This document shows positions 34,220 to 45,301 of a DNA stretch of 64,000 nt, piece after piece. The position numbers and the translations under genes are program-made. How positions within the stretch are numbered: position 1 is the first letter of the stretch; every line of letters begins with the position of its first letter. Below the pieces are notes generated by a model. The model saw only the letters and a program-made list of their open reading frames with translations, ran no database searches and was not told where the DNA came from. This DNA is from Archegozetes longisetosus (Eukaryota; Arthropoda; Arachnida; Sarcoptiformes; Trhypochthoniidae), in assembly GCA_018873245.2 (NCBI GenBank), contig JAEMBT020000008.1, positions 4,490,001 through 4,554,000 of the forward strand. Direction: 5' to 3'.

Positions 34220-36193
34220 TTAGTCATTTATGAGACAAACATCAATAAATATCTGACTCGCGATATAATAGCCTAAAAGTGTCAGTTTTTTAGTCTTGGT
34301 ATTTACAAGATTTGAGTCTTCATCCATTTCTCGGATGATATCTCTCAAAGTTTTTTCGAATAATTCCATTTGAATGTGGAGTATGACATTCTTTTTGTAC
34401 TCTTTTTCTCCTCTTTTATTGAATTTATATTCGTTTTCGAGCCATGCATCAAAATAGCGAACAATTCTATCGTTTTGAATGTTTTTAAGAGAAGTGAAGA
34501 GTTACCATTCATTAAGAAAGTCTTTTTCGAAATTCTCCTCCATTGGGATCTTTTTAATCACAAAATAATCACTGATATTATCTCTATATCTGACTCTAAA
34601 GCATTTTCCATAACCACCTCCTCCGATATATTTTTCATCAATAAACCATTTCCCACAGAATTCATTCTGCATGAAATTATCTTCGAAATCGATCATCAAT
34701 TTATTATTCATTTCAAAATCATACCCAAAATACTTGTTACAAATATCATTAAATGACATAAACTCAGACGATTCTCTCGGTTCTGTTATGATTCTTTCTA
34801 ATTCTGTTCTTTGAAAGTCACCCCAAAAATAAAAAGTGTTTTCAACAGATTTTGCCATCAATACTAAATTATAATAACTTGTAGAAATGCTTTCGATTTT
34901 CTTAGTGCCTATAATTTTTCTGGGTTCAAAGTGATGTCCACTAACATCTGTTCCAAGTTCTCCTTCATAATTACGACCAAAAACATAAATATCTCCTTCA
35001 GTTGATAACAGAAGACTTTGCTCTCGATTACATCTTATACTTTTGATTAACACTCTTTTGTTTTCTTCGATTATAATAACCTCTTGTGGAGAAACATAAA
35101 ATTGTTGACCTCTAAGTCCACACTGACCAGTTATATTTGAGCCCCAACTAAATACTGTGCCACACTCTGTTAGCTCTAATGAATGACTTGCTCCACAAGA
35201 TATAAGAATCACTTTTCTGAGCCCAAATGAATCAAAATGATGAGGCTCTGAGACTTTTACGTCCTTTGTGTTTGAAACGTCACCGATCTGAGCTATTTTT
35301 GTCTTTATTTTAAAGATTCGAATTGAAATCGAAGTTAAGAGGCACAAAAAATATCGATTATTGAAATTTTAATAGGAATGAAATTCATAAGAAATAATTT
35401 TGAAAATGAAACGAAATCGTAATAACAGCAAAACAGAAATTGAAATAAATATTGCAATTGAAAGGCATTGATCAGAAATCAGAGCCCTTAAAATTGTATT
35501 AAATAGATTCATTTTTAAACAACCAACTAAAAAATCACAACATTGAAAAGGTTTATTTCATTTATAGAATTTTCTTATCCCATTTTCTAAACGTTTTTTA
35601 GATAAAAACTTTTGCCTTCCACCAGAAATTAGAATTCAACAAAATTTCAAATCGAAATAAAATCGAAATGGATATCATGGAATCGAAATAACCTCGATCT
35701 TACCTCCGTTAATGCTACCCCAGCCATAAACCAGGTTATCAGTGGTGAGCACAAGTATGTGAGACGCTCCGCAGCATATATCCTTAATCTTTATGTTATT
35801 ATCCCTGAAATATTGTATTAGTTGCGGTTTATATTGTGTTTCGTCATTAATTTTCAAAGGGTCGAGCTGCCAATTTTTGTTCTGAACCCAACTATAGATA
35901 TCTCGATTTTCTGTCGGCGCATACATTCGTTCAATAGTTATTTCAAACTTTTTAATACTTTTACCACAAAGCTCTTCTTTAATAAAGATCTCAATAAATT
36001 TCTCGATATCTGATTCTTCAACACTCAACGCTATCAATGAGTTCTTATGGTCTTCGGAGTATTGGTCAAATTCATAAACCTTATCATCTTTTGTAACAAT
36101 CAGAGTGTTTTGAGGAGTCACTAATGAAAATTTGATTCTGTTTTCAAAATAACGATTCAATTTTTTGTTCATTAAATACTTATTCTTCATCAT
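34220..36193 (-). pseudogene. RCC1-repeat/protein kinase fusion, interrupted
   Basis: Exon 1 is 35704-36193 (ATG at 36191-36193) and exon 2 runs from 35292; the donor GGAG|GTAAGA and acceptor AAATAG|CT join in phase. The N-terminal part has RCC1 blades (ICCGASHILVLTTDNLVYGW, ISCGASHSLELTECGTVFSW, GDIYVFGRNYEGELG). A kinase starts with the glycine loop YIGGGGYGKCFRV and the lysine FVIKKI. An in-frame TAA at 34502-34504 follows LNEW. Beyond it the same frame continues (RIVRYFDAWLENEY, HIQMELFEKTLRDII) to 34220. The RYFDAWLE and ME..EKTLRD motifs point to the PEK/eIF2-alpha kinase group. The C-lobe (HRDLKP, DFG, APE) is absent. A truncated RCC1-only product of about 426 residues could still be made. 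Confidence 0.85.
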
Positions 36194-36541
36194 CTTTATA
36201 ATCAATTGGTTGACAAATGAAACCACTAACAAAAGTAAAGAGTTACAGTTTGGATGAGATACCTGTAAATCGATAACAGCAAATAAATTGATTCATTTTG
36301 AATGTTTTGAAAAAATTAAATTCCATCCCAAATATTCATTTCAACATTTTTTTGAGTAAAATAAAGTTTAACCTTCAATTTGCAGTTTTTAAAATTAAAT
36401 ACTATATGCTTTTTATTGATGCTTTTGAAGGGAAGCTCAGTTAGAATTCAGTTTAATATTCATTTTTACTTATGATAAGAATCTTCATTAAAAACACATA
36501 TTGAAGGTTAAGATAGATGTAAAAATTACTTAATATTAACA
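36194..36541. other. Upstream of the RCC1-kinase pseudogene
   Basis: AT-rich, without a recognisable element. Confidence 0.4.
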
Positions 36542-37061
36542 CGATAAACGGGTCTGGTTCGAAATCCCGACAATTAAAATCCCGACAATCAGAATCCCGA
36601 CAAGGTTAAAAGCCCGACAGTCAAAATTCCGACAATCAAATCAATTATTACTTGTTTAGCCTCTTCAAATTTAAAATTTCAGACTGTAATAATATAATTA
36701 ATATTTTTTTAATTGGTATAAATACTTTTTAAAAAAATTATATATTATTAATATACACATAACTAACTGACTTGGAGGATTGGGAGTTATTAGTTTCACA
36801 AAGAAGACTCACTGATTGGGAAAAAAGGATTATGACAGTCATCAAAATTCGTTCAAATTATAGTAATATGGAATTTCTTCGCGGTATAGCTCATAATATT
36901 TCTTTTTAGTTAAACGGAATATATTTATTTCATTTATTATTTGAAATGCACTTTTAATAAAATTGTTTTTATATGAGTTTACACGTTTGAATTCTAAGCT
37001 GTCGGGATTTCAACATTTCGGGATTTTGATTGTCGGGATTTTGACCGTATCCCCGATAAAC
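36542..37061. mobile_element. DNA transposon remnant with CCCGACA arrays and 8-bp TSD
   Basis: The element 36550-37053 is flanked by perfect CGATAAAC at 36542-36549 and 37054-37061. Its ends GGGTCTGGTTCGAAATCCCG and (inverted) GGGATACGGTCAAAATCCCG are imperfect TIRs, followed by arrays of AAATCCCGACAAT (five on the left, three on the right in inverse). The interior has no ORF. Eight-bp duplications fit hAT or P-like elements; the superfamily is undecided. Confidence 0.8.
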
Positions 37062-37989
37062 AGTTTGTTATATCACAATCTCAAGCAGTTGGAACAAAAT
37101 ACTTGTTGAACTAACTCTAACACAATTTTTTGAAGCAGAACTTATTCAAATTTATACAAAGATTAGTAAAATCTATTTCCTTAATTTCTAGTTGTTTGTC
37201 TGCAACTAATAAATATTCACGAATTAAGTGTTGACATAAATTTTTTGTTATGATGTTACACAGATAATCATACTGTTGAATGTAACGTTTAAATTATTTG
37301 CAGCGTGTTAGTGTATCGTTTTGTTGTCTTTTACCAAAGTCATAAAAAGCTCAAAGTACAGTTTCTATAGTTATTATTTTATTTTAAAATTTTCTCTTAT
37401 ACTGAAATATTACAAACAAAATTGAAATCAAGACTATTTGACTGAATGAATATCGTTTAGGATAAATGCAAGCAAGTTATATTTTGATTTGAATTCTTTG
37501 TTTTATTTAATGAATAATATGAATTTCGAACAAAATCCAGCATTTGACAAAATAAAATATGGGTTTTGGAACTATATCTAAAATATTAGAGCCTAAATTA
37601 GTAATAGACAGAGTTGTGTTAGAACTGAATCGATTATTTGACGTTGAGAATTTTTACGAACGTTTGGAACAATTGGTAAGTTATAAACAATTTCATAAGA
37701 TAAACAATTATAGAAGTTAATTGAGAATTTAATAGATCAGTTTTACTGAAAATAATACGAATAACTTTGTCGCTTGTATTAATAATTAGTTTTTTACCTG
37801 AGCTTAAATTACCTCTACAAACCTTTGTTCCATTAATCTTTATCAGGAAGCATCAGAAAGCCACAGTTCAATATTATCATTTTAGACACAAAAAAATACC
37901 AAAAGAACAATATAATGTATTAATCAATATTTTCGAAAAAGTGGTTCAGGCTGAGAACCACCTATGATTGGTCTATCAAAAAGATAACT
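37062..37989. other. Intergenic, nothing recognised
   Basis: AT-rich. A 66-codon ORF at 37767-37967 has no domain. Confidence 0.45.
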
Positions 37990-40500
37990 CTTATTCATAG
38001 TGAAGATCACGAGCTAGCTTTGAACTGAGCTGAGCTCGAAGTTCCATCTAGCTGTCTTTGAGCTTATTACCTTAAGCCAGCGATGTTTAAGCGACGCTCG
38101 AGCTTATGACGCTCGGTGGCAAGCGTTAGCTTTTATCGTACAAAAATTAGTATAACAATTATTTATTGATTGAATCCGACATTTATAAAATGAATACAGA
38201 GGATTATTTTCCAAAAATTGAAAGCTAACAACTTTTTATACATAATACAAACTGTAACAGAACCTCTATCTACTTTTAAAGCATCACCAACACTATAAAA
38301 TCAAATAAGTTTGTGTACAATTAAAATGGCAAAAAATGCCATTATCATTACTATTGTGTAACACATTTGATTAGCACTACTTTGAATCAAAATTTAATTG
38401 TGTTTTAATTGACATAAACTTTTGAATAATACATCAAATTTTATGTTAATGATGTAAATGTCCCCAATTGTTGACCGCGACGTCCCTAATCCGGTCGGAA
38501 AAGGAACAGTACACTCGTTTGAATAATTCTTTATCTCTATTAATAGAGTAGGGTTCCATTTTGTGAACAACTAGCCCTCGAACTTTAATCATCATTAACA
38601 TTGACAACGTTATGTAAAAATCATTTTTGACATTTTATGCAAAAAATTCAACTCTTTATCTTTAATTTCATACTAATTTCAATTGATTATTATAATTAAA
38701 TCATAATTTAACTTAATTCCAAAGTAGTGCTAAACTAATGTGCCACATAATAGAATTAGAAGGTTATGCGAAAGGACTTTCCAGAAATAGTTACAGCATT
38801 TAGTCGATTAAAAGATTGTGCAAGAAGAAAGCAAATATCATTTCAACCGGTAAAACATATAAGATAAAATTGCCAGAGAGATAATGGCCTCGATGTATCA
38901 CCTAGGTTGCCAAATTTCCAGTTTTACTCTGGAGTCTCCAGTCTTCAGCTCAAGCCAAAAGCTGGACATTAAAACCTCCAGCCTTTAGAACATCAAACAT
39001 TTTTAACTTTATTTAAGAAAATAAAAAACAATCTGTATTTGTTGTTTGCTAAACCCATATCCCAAATGCATCAATCAGTAGGCTTTCGGAATAGAAGGCA
39101 GTAGTAACACCCTAACTGAAAAATCTCATAACGGGGATTTTCCAAGCCTACTGTAGAGTCTTTGTTACAAATAAGTTTGAAAACTTATGCAAATAATTAA
39201 AGAAATATAAGTGAATTATATAAAGATACGTGCAGTTATTAAGTCAGAATAGATTTAAACAGAGTTTTATAGAGGCAGATGGAAATTATTCAAATCCCTA
39301 GCTTTTTCTCAGAAGACTTGGCATCCCCAGTATCATCTAAAAACTGCTAGTAAGAAATCCGTCAGGTATTCCAAAACGACACATAAGTAAATGTTAACGA
39401 ACTCTGAAAAATGTGCAGAGAAGAGTGATTACGATTTCCTATGAATCACATCCTAAACGCACTCAGCACAGCCTAAAAGGTGTTGAATGATAATTAAGAA
39501 TAGTCGCTCTCATATTGAGAATAGAGGACGAAAAGTAGAATTTTCAATAAAATGTTATTCAACTTCAAACTCTTTCAATTTTTGGAGAATAACCCTCTGA
39601 ACATATTTGTTAATGTTGATTTGAAAATTTTGACATTGAATCTGGACATATCGTTTTTTGGATTGAATCTCTTGATAATTTGTTGCGTTTTTTAGTTGTA
39701 AAATCTCCTGAATGACTCTCCATCCCTTGAGTAACTAAACACTCGATGACGCTCGGCATTCGAGCGTCATTGGTAGGGTGAGCTTGAGCGTTCTATATTC
39801 ATCGAGCGTGAACATCGTTGCCTTAGGCTTCAAGCTCAGATTATGACGAAACGCAGCTCAAGGTCAAGCTCAAACTGTCAATTCTAAAGCTCAGCTCATT
39901 TTAAGCTCATAGTAAAGCAAAAGCAGCATTAACTGTAAAATAGTAATGAATTTCGATCTGCTTATCATATGTTAGCAAAATGGGTATCAAATTCAATAGC
40001 GAGATGCATTCCTAGATTGTAAACCATTTTTCAAAAGGAATTTGACTTTAAAATGAAATTTAATGCAAAATTGTTTTTTTAAAGAGAGAATTAGTGACGA
40101 GCTAGATATCAAAAGTAACATCGTTTATACTCATTACTAAAATTCCTTAATATTTGAAAATAAGATTACCTCAAATAATTTTTGAAAATGATTCAAAATA
40201 AGAAATAATTATTGTTTGAAACGGTTATCAAGATGTCTACCCAAGAAACTCATTCGTCAAATTTTATGATCAAAATTAATGTAATATTTGCACAAATACT
40301 TGATTGTAACTTGAAATAAATACATGTTAAAAAAGTACTACTCATTGTTTTGAACTGTTAACTTTAGATCAGAAGCGCATCTTAAAGTATGGGTACGAGC
40401 TTCTAAGTACAAGCTCAGCTTAAAGTTCAAGAATTGTGAGATGCACTTATAGAAGCTCGAGCTTGAAGCTTAAGATTTCGGACCGATGTTTCTCACCACA
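37990..40500. repeat. AGCTCAAGCTC-rich zones flanking a nested hAT element
   Basis: At 38010-38077, 39829-39915 and 40400-40480 there are dense GAGCT/AGCTC repeats (for example AAGCTCGAGCTTGAAGCTTA at 40454-40473). They look like the two subterminal arrays of an older hAT-like element interrupted by the 38078-39820 insertion. Clear outer TIRs were not found. A 40-codon-scale coding signal is absent. Confidence 0.5.
38070..39828. mobile_element. Non-autonomous hAT element related to the 5887-9096 copy
   Basis: The element 38078-39820 (1743 bp) starts CAGCGATGTTTAAGCGACGC and ends, inverted, CAACGATGTTCACGCTCGAT. The subterminal zones have GACGCTCGAGC and CATTCGAGCGTCAT repeats as in the autonomous-type copy. 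Flanks are CCTTAAGC (38070-38077) and CCTTAGGC (39821-39828), a 7-of-8 match. No transposase ORF remains inside. Confidence 0.75.
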
Positions 40501-41546
40501 CACGAATATTATGTGTTTTAGTCATTTATAAAACGAATTTAAAAACTGTAATCTTAACTATAAATATTTCTGGCCAGTTATTAATCCGTTGAATTCATGT
40601 TAAAATATCATAGTATGAACCACATTTCTCAATCCAATCGCCTTTATTGAAATTTTTTATTAATTACATTTCTCTTAAATTTATAATATATCGTGTCTAA
40701 GATGCAGCTAAGTTAAATGATTTCTCCAATGTATGCATTGCTATTTCCATTCTTAAGTCTACTTGATTTCCTACTTTGACATGCATTATAAATATTTTGT
40801 ATTTACTAAATACTCGATCATATTGTGTTGTATTTAATTCTATGATTAAAATGTAAGACATAGCTGAATTGATATATGATAATGCGAACACTACAAGACG
40901 GCAACGAGTCACAAGTAACCAAAATCAGAAAATCATTCCCAGATCATTATTCAAATATACTTATATGCTTTTAATCTAATTATGTGTTGACTTTAACATT
41001 TGCAATAACATCAGAGATGCGGATCAAAGATTTAGCGCTAACTCTAAACTTGGCTAATCAAAAGCATTTACAAATGACATTATAACCTAACTTTAGTTAT
41101 GAACTTTCTAATTTTTACAATTTTTTATAATAAACTTTGGTATAGGTAATCCTAAATTCATAGATGCGAAGCATGTACACAAAATGGAGCTATTTTGTGA
41201 TCGGGAACTTAAAATAACTTCTCAAATTAATAATACAGTATGGTTAGACCTGATAAATAACTACTTCTACAGGGTTATAAATTATTATTTTCTGAAATTT
41301 ATTTTTAAATTAAAATTATAATTAGGGCTTTTGAATTTGTTTTGTTTGTCCAATATGACCACCATCAACCTTAACTATTATTCTGCATCGGCGCTTCTAC
41401 TAATCGAACACAGATGAAAGATCTTCAGCAGATATAGTTGATCACATTGTTTTGCAAGCTTTCCAAAAGCCATTTAGTGTCTTCGGCTTTATTATAAACT
41501 CATCAGTACAAACCCTATGTGTCTCTTAAATTTGATACAGTCAAGC
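40501..41546. other. Intergenic, nothing recognised
   Basis: AT-rich. The 71-codon minus ORF at 40697-40912 is not supported. Confidence 0.45.
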
Positions 41547-41700
41547 CCGTTTATAATGAACACACTTTTAGCGAATATCGACTTATAGTAAACGCTATAT
41601 CGAACACTAATCTCTTAAATTGTATACAGAAGTATACGGTTGTATTGCATGCCAGTTTATATTGAATGTTTTAGGTAGCACCGATCGATTCACTATAAAA
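41547..41700. mobile_element. pogo/Tc1-type MITE remnant
   Basis: TACAGTCAAGCCCGTTTATA at 41550 with following ATGAACACAC matches the TIR type at 47494. An inverted CACTATAAAAAG and CAGTTTATATTGAATG occur towards 41650-41700. The ends are too eroded to fix. Confidence 0.45.
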
Positions 41701-42463
41701 AGTAATGACTATTTTTTAATTTCAGACAATGACTTTCGATAAATTACAATCAAATGGATTGCATTATATACGGATCTTTCTGTTACAAACATTTGCTGAC
41801 TTTCAAATTCTTTCTTGATATAATTCGGGCCAAAACCTTTCTTGGAAAGGTAATTTATGATAGTCGTAGCTCCTGTTGGTTATTTCTTAGTCACAGTAGA
41901 AGATAATTGGCAGATTCTTGTGGAACGCGAACTAGAGACTGCGCTATTACAAACGAAAAAGTTATTTCAAATTTAGTCAAGCGCTTACTAGTGCGGTGAT
42001 AATTTAAATTTAGGAAAATAGTAATTTATAACCCTGACTTTCCTCAATATCTCTAAATTGGTCAAGATCTTACTAACTCTATGGTGGATCAACCCTTCAG
42101 CCAATTTAGGATATGAGACAACTTTGACATTGAATCACTTGTGGCAATAGACTCAATACAATCTGAGTAAATTCTGTAAAAACTGTTATCAAATTTACTA
42201 AATACCAAAGTAATAATCTTAAATCATTCAAAAAACATTTTTATATGAATTGTTTTAAATTTGATCAAAGTTCTTGTATTGAGTTCAGAATTGATTAAAG
42301 TCTACTTTAGAGATAGCGATTTATTCTTCAAATATTTAATTAAATTGTCGATTTGTCTTTAGTCCCATCCATCGAATTTGATAAAAACGTAGTTCAATAA
42401 ATCAAAATATGTTTTTAATGCTTAAATCATTTTGAATCTTAATGAAAACTTTTCGATTACACT
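41701..42463. other. Intergenic, nothing recognised
   Basis: AT-rich spacer without supported features. Confidence 0.45.
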
Positions 42464-42930
42464 CTTAATCACTATAACATCAGCGAAATGCGAAAGAAAT
42501 TATTCGCAGGTTCTAATTAGAATCGATGTCACTCGGGTAACAAACACATCACTGATATATCCATCGAATTCAGTCTATTATAGTTAGAATAAATTGCATC
42601 AAAACTTTTTTGAACTGAAATTTGAAAAGAAAATGAGAGTAATATTTGGTAATTAATAGCAGAAGCTAATCATAAAATAAACCAGAGTGTGAACAATGCG
42701 GCAGAAGTATGAATGCCCTTCAAGTGTTTGAAGTATATTAAACCAGTTTTAATTATCCTATTTAATCAATCAAAATAACTAAATCTTGTCTGTTATAACA
42801 AAATTTTGGTTTTTTCAATATGTGAATAACTCACAAATTAGATGAAAGTATAATATGAACGAGATATACTGTCGATAATGTGAATTAAGAAATAGTCAAT
42901 TTGAGTAAGATTAATATCACGAGTGGCCTA
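42464..42930 (-). pseudogene. Partial duplicate of ABCC TMD0 exons
   Basis: This stretch aligns in the same orientation with 58736-59235, which holds exons 2-4 of the ABCC gene. On the minus strand it still reads LKGIHTSAALFTLWF (source: LKGIHTSAALSTLWF) and EFDGYISDV (source: QFDGYVSDV), with stop codons and frameshifts. Intron sequence is duplicated too, so this came from DNA, not from a processed transcript. The copy is non-functional. Confidence 0.88.
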
Positions 42931-43205
42931 ATGCGTACACGTTTTTCATCTATCAAGTTAGGCGATCTCATGGACGAATTCACAAATAAGAAATTTAGGA
43001 TTCTATAGTTTAATTTACTAGTTCAACTTTCTATAGAAAATCAAGTCACGTGTTTTCTACAAACTTCTATTTAACGTTGTAATTATTCAGTACAATGTTC
43101 AATAGAATTTTTTAGATTTAACAATTGTAACAGTATTAATAATTTCTACAGAATTTTGTAGAATTTGTGCGAGCAATGTATTTGAATTGTGTAGTATTTG
43201 TAGTA

Positions 43206-45301
43206 ATGGACAAAATCAATAAATACGATATTTTCAAAAAGTTGAAGTTAAGTCAAGTTTTCATCAAAAATATCAAACTTTTTTATATTTTTAAAGATTG
43301 GTGGTATAATGTTAATATAATCATTGTCACAAATGAAGACAAAATTTGTTTTTGATGGTAATAGGAGAGGGGATTTAGGTTTTGGTCATGAGAATGAAGT
43401 AAGCAAATTGACTCTAAATAAAGGTCTGTGTAACAAGCAAACCATTGATATCAAGAATGGCCGAGAACATACAATTGTCCGCACTATTGATGGAAAAGTT
43501 TATTGTTGGGGTTTGAATCATTCTGGATTATTAGGCGATGGAAGAAATGACGATATGACATATAAACCAATTTTAAATCAGTATTTGAGTAATAAAAATA
43601 TTATTCAAATTAGTTGTGGTCAATTTCATTAACTTGTTTTGGCAATTGATGGTAGAGTTTATGCGTGGGGTTCGAACTTGCATGGGCAGATTGGAAATGA
43701 AACTTATTGTGTATTTGTCTCAATTCCATATAATGTGATTGGATTTAATAGAGAGAAGATTAAAGCGATTGCATGTGGTTGCAATCATTCAATGGCTTTA
43801 ACAGAGAAGGGAAATGTGTTCAGTTGGGGTTTGAATGATTGTGGACAACTAGGTTTGGAAAAGCTGACAGAAGGTTTGTGGAAAATGTATGAATCGATTG
43901 CTGCACTGAAACTTATTGAAATCGGTGAAATTTTTGATAAAATAAGTTGTGGTTATAGACACAGTTTGTTGTTATCACGAGATGGAGATATCTATGCGTT
44001 CGGTAGTAATAGGTTCGGACAACTCGGTGATGAAGAAATCAAAGAGCAAAGTGAAACTCCTTTGAAATTGAAGAGTGATAGCAAATTTATCGATATCGCA
44101 TCTCATTATCGTTATAACATTTCCGTGGCTTTATCAAAAGAAGGAATTATTTACATTTGGGGTCAATGTGGAGATGAAATAAAAACTCCCACTAAGACAC
44201 AATTCAAGAGTTTCGACGAGGTTTTCGCTCACTATTTCCAAATCACGTACAGAACTGTGGTTATCGAAGAAACATTTTGAAATGGGTCTTATACTCAGGC
44301 ATTCATTGAAACCAAAGTGATTGATTCTGGAGGTTTTGGTATTGTGTACGAGGCAAAGAATAAGATAACTAATAAATTATGTCATTAAGAAAACTCCAAT
44401 CAATGAAACTATTCGTAAGATAGTGACAAAAGAAATAGAAATTCCGAATCCTGAATTAAGTGGCAAATATATTGACAGAGATATAGATATTTAAAAAAAA
44501 ATAGTAGAGTCGTGAACATAGAATCTATATGGATCGAAAATGATTATTATGGATTATTAAGGATTAAATGGAAAGAAGACTTATAGAAGTGATATAAACA
44601 TCAGTTCAATTCATAAAGCATTCGATCAAAACAATATATTTTTTCTACATTTTTAAATGTAATTGTGTTTGTTTACACTGAAGGATGCGATCAATGAATT
44701 GAAATAAGAGTCGTATCCAAAAGCAAATTAAATGTTGACTCCTTTGGGTTATTTCATCGCAAGCGAATCATACTCTGAAATACTAGAAGCAGTCAATTAC
44801 CTACATAAGCAAAATACTTTATAGAAACCTAAAGCCAACAAATATTGTGAAAACAAACCGATTGAATGGTAGATAAGCTAGCTGATCTTGGTTTAACTTC
44901 CTAAAGCTTCATGAATCTAAAGAACTGTCACATAATGAGAGACAAAGAACATGGCAATATATTGCTTCAAAAGTGATTTTGGAAAGAAAATATGACACTA
45001 AAGTAGATACTCATAGCTTAGGGAAAATTGTTCAGCAAATCAAAAATTAATCTGTAATTTTTTTTACTGAATTTGAATTCTTATATTTTGATTGTTACTA
45101 ATGTTTTACCATTTTCAGTGTTATTAGAGAGAATTCTACTTTGAAGAAGAAATATTCGAAATTATTTGATTTGATCAAAGGGATGATCTCCGATGACAAA
45201 GTCAAACGCTCGGACTGTGTACAAATGCTAAGCGAAAGTAATTCGTGGGCTTTGAGTTTGAGTGAATTGATTAAAGGAAAAGAATTCCAATTTAATATTT
45301 A
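43206..45301 (+). pseudogene. RCC1-repeat/protein kinase fusion, decayed copy
   Basis: Starts with ATG 43206 (KNIKLFYIFKDWWYN). A frameshift at about 43348 enters the RCC1 repeats (GREHTIVRTIDGKVYCWG, DGRVYAWGSNLHGQIG, GCNHSMALTEKGNVFSWG, DGDIYAFGSNRFGQLG). In-frame TAA occurs at 43630-43632 and TGA at 44278-44280. The kinase follows with IDSGGFGIVYEAKNK, a frameshift, YVIKKTPINE, FIASESYSEILEAVNYLHKQ, a degenerate catalytic loop (NLKPTNI) and DLGL in place of DFG. An intron-like break at about 45050-45118 precedes the last exon (LFDLIKGMISDDKVKRSDC, ALSLSELIKG), ending TAA 45299-45301. The order is the same as at 34220-36193 but here the C-lobe and tail remain, so it shows the ancestral full-length layout. 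Confidence 0.88.

Noticed and set aside
34111..34260. A 31-nt intron joining the truncated kinase to the exon pair at 33919-34111
   Set aside because: The intron would be implausibly short and the joined protein would still lack the kinase catalytic loop; kept as separate entries.
34370..34756. 128-codon plus-strand ORF
   Set aside because: It is the antisense of the RCC1-kinase coding sequence.
36550..37053. CRISPR-like array (repeated AAATCCCGACAAT)
   Set aside because: The units are short, inverted at the other end and bounded by an 8-bp target duplication in a eukaryotic setting; it is a transposon.
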